From assembly GCA_036261625.1 (NCBI GenBank), contig DATAKL010000033.1, forward strand, positions 7,212 through 71,211: 64,000 bases of DNA, in the 5' to 3' direction. The translations under genes were made by a program, and so were the position numbers. Source of the DNA: JAAXKN01 sp036261625 (GTDB taxonomy: Bacteria; Bacteroidota; Ignavibacteria; Ignavibacteriales; SURF-24). Positions within the stretch are counted from its first letter, which is position 1; every line of letters starts with the position of its first letter. The notes beneath the pieces were generated by a model. The model saw nothing but the letters and a program-made list of their open reading frames with translations, was not told the DNA's origin and searched no databases. This document shows positions 16,332-24,012 of this stretch, in pieces.

Positions 16332-16931
16332 ATGATTAAAAATCTCATATTTGATCTGTCTGAAGTAATAATTAGCGGTATTCTTGGAGTTGAAAAGGGC
16401 CTGCCCGAAAGCCTCGGGATTTCGCAGTCCCATGTGGCCGATACTTTCTGGGGAAGGGAGTTTGAAAGACTCCTAATCGGCGAAATAGATGAGGATTACT
16501 ATATCCATTACGTCCTTAAAAGCACAAAGTGGGAAATAACTCCCGAAGAGCTGAAAAATGCCATACGGAAGAATTTCCATACTGAAGTAGACGGTGTTAT
16601 TTCTCTTCTGCAGGATCTTGCAAAAAATTACAAGCTTTATCTTCTTTCCGATCATTCAAAGGAATGGGTGGAATATATAAAGACGGTGCATCCCTTCCTC
16701 AGTATATTTGAAAAGACTGCATACTCATATGAGCTTAAGATGGTTAAAAAGAACCCGGCCGTTTTCCCCGAGCTCTTAAAGCGGCTTGATCTTAAGCCTG
16801 ATGAATGCCTTTTTATAGATGATCATCAGCGCAACGTGGATAATGCGCGCCTGGCCGGCATAGAGGGCATCCGTTTCCTTAACGCCCGTCAGCTTAAGGA
16901 TGATCTCAGGAAAAAGAATATTATTTTCTGA
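16332..16931 (+). CDS. HAD-superfamily phosphatase-like protein, YihX type
   Basis: The 199-residue protein has the HAD motifs in order: motif I FDLSEVI (Asp8), motif II LLSDHS (about 104-109), the Lys of LKMVKKNP (about 138), and motif IV FIDDHQRNVDNA (about 159-170). The helical cap between motifs I and II fits the YihX/epoxide-hydrolase-like subgroup. In most HAD phosphatases the second residue after the nucleophile is Asp; here it is Ser, whereas YihX-type proteins have Gly. Catalysis is likely but the substrate is unknown. Confidence 0.82.
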   Translation: MIKNLIFDLSEVIISGILGVEKGLPESLGISQSHVADTFWGREFERLLIGEIDEDYYIHYVLKSTKWEITPEELKNAIRKNFHTEVDGVISLLQDLAKNYKLYLLSDHSKEWVEYIKTVHPFLSIFEKTAYSYELKMVKKNPAVFPELLKRLDLKPDECLFIDDHQRNVDNARLAGIEGIRFLNARQLKDDLRKKNIIF

Positions 16932-17060
16932 GATTCATTTATCCATACACCTTTTTTTGCTTTGAATTCTGAAGTATAATTATATAATTATATTTAGTTC
17001 TTCTGCATTCTTCATTCATAATTCAACATTCATAATTCAACATTATTAAAGGGGGGAATT

Positions 17061-17528
17061 ATGTTAAAGGAATTCAAAGCGTTTGCTCTGAAGGGAAATA
17101 TGGTCGATCTTGCCATAGGAATTATTCTCGGCATCGCCTTCGGAGTAGTCGTCCAGTCGCTCGTAAAAGATATTCTCATGCCTCCTATAGGACTATTGCT
17201 GGGTAACGTGGATTTCTCCAACTGGTTCATAGTGCTTAAGGAAGGCACCACGCCGGGTCCTTATTTTACAATTGATCAGGCATTGAAAGCCGGAGCGGTA
17301 ACGATGAATATCGGGCTATTTATTAACGCTTTAATCGGTTTTCTGATTGTTGCCTTTGCAGTATTTATGATTGTAAAGACCTTAAAGAGGATGGAAAAAG
17401 AGGAAGTAAAGGCGCCGGTGGCAGGAGTAAGGAAATGCCCGTTCTGCTATTCACCAATTGACGAGCATGCAACGCGCTGCCCGAACTGCACGAGTGATCT
17501 GGCAATGAAGGAAGTGCCGGCGAAGTAA
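17061..17528 (+). CDS. mscL: Large-conductance mechanosensitive channel with C-terminal zinc ribbon
   Basis: This 155-residue inner-membrane channel opens under osmotic downshock. The N-terminal helix and first pore helix are MLKEFKAFALKGNMVDLAIG and IILGIAFGVVVQSLVKDILMP, and the second membrane helix is near 85-108. The usual charged C-terminal helix is followed by an added treble-clef-like zinc ribbon (CPFC at about 129-132, CPNC at about 144-147). That extension is absent from the classical E. coli type. GGGGGG before the ATG is a plausible ribosome site. A strong terminator follows. Just upstream, CATTCATAATTCAA is tandemly repeated (about 17011-17044). Confidence 0.93.
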   Translation: MLKEFKAFALKGNMVDLAIGIILGIAFGVVVQSLVKDILMPPIGLLLGNVDFSNWFIVLKEGTTPGPYFTIDQALKAGAVTMNIGLFINALIGFLIVAFAVFMIVKTLKRMEKEEVKAPVAGVRKCPFCYSPIDEHATRCPNCTSDLAMKEVPAK

Positions 17529-17540
17529 GCGGCAGAGCCG

Positions 17541-17577
17541 CGTGCGACGTTCGACGTTCAACGTTCAACGTGCGATG
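17541..17577. repeat. ACGTTGAACGT-type short repeat, copy 1
   Basis: Tandem variants of GACGTTCAAC run from 17541 to 17577. They are inverted relative to 17836-17872 on the other side of the palindromic repeat array. Related stretches occur at 16211-16250, 54149-54172 and, more diverged, 63697-63727. Confidence 0.6.
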
Positions 17578-17582
17578 TTTTG

Positions 17583-17607
17583 AAGCCCGCGTTCCGCGGG
17601 CTTTTTG
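17583..17607 (+). terminator. Terminator after mscL
   Basis: AGCCCGC/GCGGGCT (17584-17590, 17596-17602) with a 5-nt loop and TTTTG tail. Confidence 0.85.
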
Positions 17608-17609
17608 TT

Positions 17610-17795
17610 GAATAGCCACGAGCTTTAGCTCGTGGATTGGGAAGCTACTCCCGTTTGGGCTTTAGCCCCAGATTTTTCCCGGAGGATCTGTGGCTAAAGC
17701 CACGGGTTTGTTTGATTCCGTTTCCCACGACCTGAAGGTCGTGGCTATTCAGTCGTGGCTATTCAGTCGTGAGCTATTCAGTGGTAGCTAGTCAT
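17610..17795. repeat. Compound palindromic repeat, locus 1, with short terminal array
   Basis: GAATAGCCACGAGC-TTTA-GCTCGTGG starts the element. GGGCTTTAGCCCCAGAT and TCTGTGGCTAAAGCCACGGG form the inner arms, and CCACGACC-TGAA-GGTCGTGG closes it. From 17736 the outer end is repeated four times in 14-15 bp steps, and the last copy is changed to CTAGTCAT. No coding function. Confidence 0.85.
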
Positions 17796-17820
17796 AAAAA
17801 AACCCGCCATAGGGCGGGTT
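17794..17820 (-). terminator. Terminator of the M3 peptidase gene
   Basis: AACCCGCC/GGCGGGTT (17801-17808, 17813-17820) with a 7-base T-tract on the minus strand. It lies 50 bp beyond the peptidase stop. Confidence 0.85.
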
Positions 17821-17835
17821 AATTGTTTTTTACCG

Positions 17836-17872
17836 TTGAACGTCGCACGTTGAACGTCGCACGTTGAACGTT
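17836..17872. repeat. ACGTTGAACGT-type short repeat, copy 2
   Basis: GTTGAACGTCGCAC is repeated in tandem about 2.5 times immediately after the peptidase stop codon. Confidence 0.65.
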
Positions 17873-19988
17873 ATTTTTTCCCTACCTGCGTCTTGTCCGT
17901 AATCAAACCTCTTCTTTTGAGTAGCGGCTCAATTGAGGGCTCCTGGCCGCGGAAGCGCTTGTAGAGAACCATAGGCTCTTCGGTTCCGCCCTGGGAGAGA
18001 ACGTTGTCCCTGAATGCCTTTGCAGTTGCCTGATCAAAAAGTCCCTTCTCCTTGAAGGCTTCAAATGCATCGCTGTCAAGAACTTCTGCCCAAATGTAGC
18101 TGTAATATCCCGAGGAATATCCGCCGTTAAATACGTGTGAGAAGTAAGGGCTGCGGTACCTGAATGCTATTTCAGGAATAAGGCCGATCTTCTTTACTGT
18201 GTTTTCTTCAAACTGCTTTGCGTCAACTTCGTTTGTATCGGTAAGGGTGTGCCAGTCCATGTCCAGGAGTGAAGCTGCAAGATATTCAACAGTCATAAAT
18301 CCCTGGTTGAAGAGACTTGCGTTTTTAATTTTCTCAATCAGTTCATCAGGAATTGTCTCACCCGTCTGATAATGCTTTGCGAAGGATTTCAGCACTTCAG
18401 GCTCCGAGGCCCAGTTTTCCATAATCTGCGAGGGGAGTTCAACAAAATCCCTTGCTACTGCTGTACCTGAAAGCGACCTGTAGGTTGTACTGGCCAAAAG
18501 CCCGTGCAGAGCGTGGCCGAATTCATGGAACAGTGTTTCAACCTCATCAAATGAAAGGAGTGCGGGCTTGTCGCCTGCGGGGGCGGTGAAGTTATATGCG
18601 TTTACAACAATAGGGGTAACTGTTTCGCCGTCTTTAGATTCATCGCGGTAAGAGTTCATCCAGGCGCCCGAGCGTTTATCGGCTCTCGGGAAATAATCCA
18701 CATAAAGAATGCCCACGTGTCTGCCGTCGGCTTCCTTAACTTCATAAACCTTAACGTCCTTGTTATATACCGGAATATCATTTCTTTCAGCAAATGTAAG
18801 GCCGTATAACTTATGGGCCACATCAAAAGAGCCCTGACGCACGTTCTCAAGCTTGAAGTAAGGTCTCAGGGTCTCCTCATCGAGGGCGTATTTTTCTTTT
18901 CTTAATTTCTCGGCATAATAATTCCAGTCCCATGCTGCCAGTTTGAATGACTGTCCTTCTTTATCAATCATTTTCTGCAGGTCGGAAGCTTCCATCTTAG
19001 CTCTTTCTAGGGCCGGAGTCCAGAGCTTGTTTAAGAGTTCATAAACCTTATCGGGAGTCTTGGCCATATTTTCTTCCAGAACGTAATCGGCATGCGTCTT
19101 ATAGCCAAGGAGGTTAGCCCGTTTAACCCTGAGCGAAGCAATTTTAGAAAGTATGGACTTGTTATCCAGCTCGTTATTATTGTCGCCTTTATTGATATAC
19201 GCCTTATAGATTTTCTCCCTGAGGTCGCGGCGGCTGGAGTAAGTCAGAAACGGTGTAATGCTGGGCACGTGCAGTGTAAAGACGTATTTGCCCTCGTGGC
19301 CGCGGCTTTTAGCGGCTTCGGCAGCCGAGGCAATTACACTTTCAGGAAGTCCTGAGAGGTCCTCTTTACCAAGCACCAGTTCGAAAGTATTGTTTTCCTT
19401 AAGAACATTTTCCCCGAACTTAAGCGAGAGCATGGAAAGCTCGGTGTTGATCTTTCTGAATTCATCTTTTTTCTCTGCGTCCAGGTTTGCGCCGCCGCGT
19501 ACAAAATCCTTGTAAGTTTTTTCAAGGAGCTTCATCTGTTCTTTATTCAGACCGAGATTATCCTTCTTATCCCACACAGCCTTAACCCTCTGGAAAAGCT
19601 TTTCGTTCAGGTTAATGTCGTCGTTATTCTTAGCCATAAGGGGAGTAACTTCGCGTGAGATCTTCTGAATGTTATCAGAAATCTGTGTGTTCATAGCGTT
19701 ATAGTACACATTGCTTACCTTTGTAAGGAGAGAGCCGCTTCTTTCCAGGGCAAGGATTGTGTTTTCAAAAGTCGGCTCCCCGGTATTGCCGGTAATAGCC
19801 TCAATTTCCTTCTGCTGTTCTTTAATGCCTTCCTTAAAGGCAGGCAGGTAATGTTCTTCCTTAATTTCGTTGAAAGGAGGTGTCTGGAAGGGGGTTTTAT
19901 ACTCCGAAAAGAAAGGATTTTTCTCCTGTGCCATTGTGCTTCCTAAAAGGATTGTTGCCGAAACAAGTACCAGAAAAGGTAATTTCAT
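17871..19988 (-). CDS. dcp: M3-family peptidyl-dipeptidase, exported
   Basis: This 705-residue zinc metallopeptidase belongs to the thimet oligopeptidase/Dcp family, which cuts short peptides and releases dipeptides. A signal peptide (FLVLVSATILLGSTMAQ) places it outside the cytoplasm, probably in the periplasm. The zinc motif LFHEFGHALHGLL lies near residue 487, with the downstream Glu region (SQIMENWASEPEVL) and the C-terminal GGYSSGYYSYIWAEVL substrate region all present. Length matches the family (about 680-710). It stands alone between repeat-rich intergenic regions, with a terminator at 17794-17820. Confidence 0.93.
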   Translation of the reverse strand: MKLPFLVLVSATILLGSTMAQEKNPFFSEYKTPFQTPPFNEIKEEHYLPAFKEGIKEQQKEIEAITGNTGEPTFENTILALERSGSLLTKVSNVYYNAMNTQISDNIQKISREVTPLMAKNNDDINLNEKLFQRVKAVWDKKDNLGLNKEQMKLLEKTYKDFVRGGANLDAEKKDEFRKINTELSMLSLKFGENVLKENNTFELVLGKEDLSGLPESVIASAAEAAKSRGHEGKYVFTLHVPSITPFLTYSSRRDLREKIYKAYINKGDNNNELDNKSILSKIASLRVKRANLLGYKTHADYVLEENMAKTPDKVYELLNKLWTPALERAKMEASDLQKMIDKEGQSFKLAAWDWNYYAEKLRKEKYALDEETLRPYFKLENVRQGSFDVAHKLYGLTFAERNDIPVYNKDVKVYEVKEADGRHVGILYVDYFPRADKRSGAWMNSYRDESKDGETVTPIVVNAYNFTAPAGDKPALLSFDEVETLFHEFGHALHGLLASTTYRSLSGTAVARDFVELPSQIMENWASEPEVLKSFAKHYQTGETIPDELIEKIKNASLFNQGFMTVEYLAASLLDMDWHTLTDTNEVDAKQFEENTVKKIGLIPEIAFRYRSPYFSHVFNGGYSSGYYSYIWAEVLDSDAFEAFKEKGLFDQATAKAFRDNVLSQGGTEEPMVLYKRFRGQEPSIEPLLKRRGLITDKTQVGKK

Positions 19989-20155
19989 AATTTTGTCCTG
20001 TTTTGTGAAGGGAAAAATTCAGTATCTAATATAAAGATAAATAATATGAAATTTAGACGCCCCGGGAATTAAAAGTTCAGCCGTTCATGTAGGATTTTGA
20101 CCGTTGGTCACGAAAAGCAAATTAAAAATTAAAAAGTGGTGAATGATATTTCCCT

Positions 20156-20297
20156 GAATAGCCACGACCTTCAGGTCGTGGTTTAGGGTTTCTCTCTCAA
20201 TTTGGGCTTTAGCCCCAGATTCCCGGACGGAGGATCTGTGGCTAAAGCCACTGGTTTTTTGATCCGTTTCCCACGGCCTGAAGGCCGTGGCTATTCA
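20156..20297. repeat. Compound palindromic repeat, locus 2
   Basis: A complete 142-bp unit: CCACGACC-TTCA-GGTCGTGG, then GGGCTTTAGCCCCAGAT, hinge, ATCTGTGGCTAAAGCCAC, and CCACGGCC-TGAA-GGCCGTGGCTATTCA. It fills most of the gap between the divergent peptidase and sigma-factor genes (19989-20425); nothing else is recognisable there apart from the sigma-factor upstream region. Confidence 0.85.
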
Positions 20298-20425
20298 ATC
20301 TGAGAAACCCGCCTTTGGAGTGTCAGAACGTCGAACCGCCGAAAAATATTATTTTTCGGCGTACAACCTTTTTATTTCCGCAAAGTCTAAATAAGTGTAG
20401 GCTAAAAAAATTATTTAAACGGAAG

Positions 20426-21004
20426 ATGCATCAGGAAGAAAACCTCTTAATTAAGGAAGCTCAAAACGGCAGTATGCCGGCTTTTGAAACACTTGTGGCA
20501 CGCTACGACCGCCAGGTGCTTGCAATTGCACAGCAATACCGCCACAGCCGCGAGGATGCAAAGGATATTTACCAGGAGGTCTTCCTGAGAGTCTACAGGG
20601 GTCTTAAAAATTTTGAAGGAAACAGCGCTTTTTCCACCTGGCTGTTCAGAATTACCGTTAATGTGTGCCTTAGCTATAAGGAACGCAAAAAGAGATTTCA
20701 GTACGCGTCCATTGACGAGTGTTTTGATTCTGAAGGGCAGCCGGAAATGAGACTTGCTGATATGATAGAAGGCGGGAACGCGGCAGACCAGAATCTGATG
20801 GACGATGAAATTAAACGGAACGTCAACGGCGCGCTCGAAAGCCTCCCGCCGAAGCAGAAAATGGCTTTTACACTCAAACACCTGCAGGATATGAAAATAA
20901 GCGAGATTGCAAAGGTTATGAACTGCGGCGAAGGAACGGTTAAAAAATACCTGTTTACTGCAAGTAGAAAAATGCGCGATAAACTTAAAGATTTTATTGG
21001 ATAA
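20426..21004 (+). CDS. ECF RNA polymerase sigma factor (RpoE-like)
   Basis: I choose ATG 20426 (192 residues). The longer frame from 20315 adds 37 residues read out of intergenic repeat and has no family counterpart. Region 2 is at about 20-90 (YQEVFLRVYRGLKNFEGNSAFSTWLFRI) and region 4 at about 130-185 (LPPKQKMAFTLKHLQDMKISEIAKVM, helix-turn-helix). It directs RNA polymerase to stress- or envelope-type promoters. The next gene encodes its probable anti-sigma factor (21-bp gap), and two DUF4097 surface proteins follow. Confidence 0.93.
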   Translation: MHQEENLLIKEAQNGSMPAFETLVARYDRQVLAIAQQYRHSREDAKDIYQEVFLRVYRGLKNFEGNSAFSTWLFRITVNVCLSYKERKKRFQYASIDECFDSEGQPEMRLADMIEGGNAADQNLMDDEIKRNVNGALESLPPKQKMAFTLKHLQDMKISEIAKVMNCGEGTVKKYLFTASRKMRDKLKDFIG

Positions 21005-21025
21005 ATTATCCACCGGGAAAAAATA

Positions 21026-21997
21026 ATGGAACACGAGAAACTTAAAGAATGGGTTCAGCTTTCAGTAATGAATGAACTGACGGAAGAGGAAAGCCTCGAG
21101 CTTAAAAATCATCTTGAAAGCTGCCCGGAATGCAGCGCTGAACTTGAGGAACTTAAACATCTTAGCGGCATTCTTGAAAAAGCCAGGCTGGAGGAGCCCG
21201 ATGAAAAAACTCTCCGGGAGGCAAGGCGCGATCTTAAGACTGCGCTCCGTATGGAAAGAAACAGGAAGTCGTTCGGAGAAGATATATTAGAAAAGCTGCA
21301 CGGCTTCATTACCCTTAACTACAAGGCGGCTCTTGGAAGCGCTTTTACTCTCCTGCTGGGTCTTGCAATTGGCTACATGGTTTTCCGCCCGCACACAGCT
21401 CTAAACGGGAACAGTTCATTTAAGCCTGCCATAAGTCAGGAGCACACGGCACAGAATGACGTGAAAATAGACAACCTGAGATTTGAGGATTCAGATGCAT
21501 CCGACGGCAAGGTCTCTTTCTCATTCGATGCCGTTAAGCCTGTGCACATGGAAGGCAATATAAATGATGAGGCTATTCAGAAGGTGCTTGCACGCGCACT
21601 TGTAAACGAATCTAACGACGGCGTGCGCTTAAGGACCATAAACACAATTGCAGCCCATACGGGGAACGACTCAACTGCCGACCCTAAGATCAAATCGGCT
21701 CTCATTTCGGCACTTAAGCACGACAGCAATCCCGGCGTAAGGCGCGAGGCCCTGCTGGTCTTAAACCGCTTCAGAATGGATAAGGACATTAAGGAGGCTT
21801 TCCTTTACACGCTTTCTAACGATAAGAATGCAGGCCTGAGGGTTGCAGCCATCAACAGCCTTCAGGCTGAAAACCCTGAGAAAATTCAGTCCGACAAAGA
21901 ATTAATAAAAGTATTAAAACAGAAAAGCCGGGACGATCAGAACGATTATATACGTATTCGTGCTAAAGCCGTCCTGCAGGAGGTAATAGAACAATGA
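21026..21997 (+). CDS. Anti-sigma factor: zinc-finger, one membrane span, HEAT-repeat domain
   Basis: The 323-residue protein begins with a zinc-dependent anti-sigma motif (His29, Cys33, Cys36 in NHLESCPEC) that would hold the sigma factor from 20426. A membrane helix follows (about 95-115, FTLLLGLAIGYMVF). The exported part ends in HEAT-like helical repeats (about 185-323: RTINTIAAH, SALISALKHDSNPGVRREALLVL, YTLSNDKNAGLRVAAINSLQ). HEAT repeats bind proteins, so this half may sense an envelope ligand; that is inference. The last four bases overlap the next start (ATGA). Confidence 0.88.
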   Translation: MEHEKLKEWVQLSVMNELTEEESLELKNHLESCPECSAELEELKHLSGILEKARLEEPDEKTLREARRDLKTALRMERNRKSFGEDILEKLHGFITLNYKAALGSAFTLLLGLAIGYMVFRPHTALNGNSSFKPAISQEHTAQNDVKIDNLRFEDSDASDGKVSFSFDAVKPVHMEGNINDEAIQKVLARALVNESNDGVRLRTINTIAAHTGNDSTADPKIKSALISALKHDSNPGVRREALLVLNRFRMDKDIKEAFLYTLSNDKNAGLRVAAINSLQAENPEKIQSDKELIKVLKQKSRDDQNDYIRIRAKAVLQEVIEQ

Positions 21998-23148
21998 AAA
22001 TGCTTACAAGAATAATGCTTGTTATTATCCTGTGCGCCTTCGGCACAATGCAGGCCCGTGAGGCCGAACAGGGGGAATTCAAAAAGACGCTTAAAGTCGG
22101 CAAAAGCGGCGCCCTTGAACTTTATGTAAGTCTGGGGTCAATACAGATCAATCCATGGGATAAAAATGAAATGGTGATTGAAGCCAAAGGGCTCTACGAC
22201 CAGGATGCCGATAAGGTGAAAATTACGCAGACGGGCAATATTGTAAAGATCAACTATGAGCAGGGAGGACACCCCGATGAGGTGAAGTTCATTATCAGTC
22301 TTCCGGCACAGCATAACGTCAGGCTCAGTACATCCAGCGGAGATATAGAAGTAAACGGCACCCTTAAAGGAGAGTTCCGGGGCTCAACCTCCGGCGGCGA
22401 TATAAGGCTGGGAAAAGTTGACGGCCTGGTTGCGCTCAATACTTCCGGCGGAAGTATTATTTCGGGTGATGTTTCGGGGAATGCATCATTCAGCACTTCG
22501 GGCGGCGATATTTCCATTGGAAACGTTGCAGGCACAGCACAGATAAATACCAACGGGGGCGACATAACTGTTAAAAACGTGGGCGAAAAACTCTCTGCCA
22601 CAACCTACGGCGGCGATATTCAGGTTGCCAGTATTGATGGCGACGGAAGAATTACCACGTACGGCGGCGACATTCATATTGAAAAGGTTTCCGGCAATGC
22701 AGACGTAAATACATACGGCGGCGATATCTACCTCAGCGGCGCAAGCGGAAAGGTAAAAGCCAATACAAATGGCGGCGATATTACGCTCAGCAAAATTTCA
22801 GGCCCCGTGGATGCTCAGACACGCAGCGGATCCGTTACTTTGGAAATGCTCTCTACCGGAAATGATAAAAGCAAAATCGTTGCATCCAACGGCGACATAA
22901 CCCTTTACCTTAAGGATGATATTAAAGCTACAGTGAATGCAAATATACGGATGAGAGGATGGAATAAAAATGATCACAAACCTTTTATGATACATTCCGA
23001 CTTCAATACCACGCAGGAACCGGAATATGACGATCAGAATAACGAGGTCAGAATTAACCTCCCGGTCAACGGGGGCGGAGAGGTCATATCTCTTGAAACT
23101 GTCAACGCAGATATTAATATCAAAAAGCTAAGCAGTAAAAAGAAGTAA
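21994..23148 (+). CDS. DUF4097-family exported beta-helix-like protein
   Basis: The 384-residue protein has a signal peptide (MLVIILCAFGTMQA). A DUF4097 adhesin-type region follows, made of about 20-residue repeats ending in SGGDI, YGGDI or NGGDI, which should stack as a right-handed beta solenoid (about 110-300). It is coupled to the anti-sigma gene by a 4-base overlap, so it is probably part of the response controlled by the sigma factor. Cellular role is unknown; placement is periplasmic or surface. Confidence 0.85.
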   Translation: MKMLTRIMLVIILCAFGTMQAREAEQGEFKKTLKVGKSGALELYVSLGSIQINPWDKNEMVIEAKGLYDQDADKVKITQTGNIVKINYEQGGHPDEVKFIISLPAQHNVRLSTSSGDIEVNGTLKGEFRGSTSGGDIRLGKVDGLVALNTSGGSIISGDVSGNASFSTSGGDISIGNVAGTAQINTNGGDITVKNVGEKLSATTYGGDIQVASIDGDGRITTYGGDIHIEKVSGNADVNTYGGDIYLSGASGKVKANTNGGDITLSKISGPVDAQTRSGSVTLEMLSTGNDKSKIVASNGDITLYLKDDIKATVNANIRMRGWNKNDHKPFMIHSDFNTTQEPEYDDQNNEVRINLPVNGGGEVISLETVNADINIKKLSSKKK

Positions 23149-23202
23149 CCCGGGCAGCTTACTAAATAAAAAATTACTACAATGGAAAACAAAGAGGCAA
23201 AT

Positions 23203-23898
23203 ATGAAAAAGTTTTTAATGATAGCCGCAATTCTGGCCCTCAGCGTCAGCGTGTCTTTTGCAATCGACGGCTCATGCCTTGTAAATAACGGCATTGGCTT
23301 CAAGCTCCCTTCCCAATTAAGCGAGTATAAGGACAACGGAACAGAAAAGAAGGACGACCATGAAAAAACGGTCGAAAAGGAATTTAAGGCCGCAAAAGGC
23401 AAGACACTTAGAATCGATCTTAAAACCGGCGGCGCGCTTACAATAAAAGGGTGGGATAAGGAACTGGTTAATATCAAGGCCACAATCGGGGGCAGAGATG
23501 CAAAAGACTGCACCTTCGATTTTAATGAAACGGATAACGGAGTTGAAATTACCTCCAGGTACACAGGACATAAGCGTGGATGGAGCACCGAGTGCGAACT
23601 CGAAATTATGGTGCCCGACAGGTTTAATCTTTCACTCTACACCATGGGCGGAACTATTTCTCTCAGCAATATTGATGGTGAAATAACCGGCAAAACACTT
23701 GGCGGCGCTCTTGCGCTGGAGCACCTGAAGGGATATCTCGATCTTAAGACTCTGGGCGGAGCAGTAAACCTGACCGATTCAGATGTAGATGGACGTGTGG
23801 AAACACTGGGGGGACCGGTTTTAATGCATGATGTTAAAGGAAACATTAAAAGCCACACAATGAGCGGCAATGTAAAAATATCAAACGATATAGATTAA
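23203..23898 (+). CDS. DUF4097-family exported protein, second copy
   Basis: I choose ATG 23203 (231 residues) because AGAGG lies 6 bases upstream and the signal peptide then starts correctly (MKKFLMIAAILALSVSVSFA). The body contains LRIDLKTGGALTIKGWDKELV, found in both DUF4097 proteins, and later short repeats (LGGALALEHLKGYLDLKTLGG). It lies 54 bp after the first copy and ends the sigma/anti-sigma operon. It is shorter and has fewer solenoid repeats. Confidence 0.83.
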   Translation: MKKFLMIAAILALSVSVSFAIDGSCLVNNGIGFKLPSQLSEYKDNGTEKKDDHEKTVEKEFKAAKGKTLRIDLKTGGALTIKGWDKELVNIKATIGGRDAKDCTFDFNETDNGVEITSRYTGHKRGWSTECELEIMVPDRFNLSLYTMGGTISLSNIDGEITGKTLGGALALEHLKGYLDLKTLGGAVNLTDSDVDGRVETLGGPVLMHDVKGNIKSHTMSGNVKISNDID

Positions 23899-24012
23899 AT
23901 TGAAAAGCAATTAAAGAAAGCATTCATCTTAAGAAATGCGGATAAAAAATAACCGTCAATTATACAATATATACCGTTCTTATTCGTTTACATAATTAAA
24001 AACCGGGAAACT

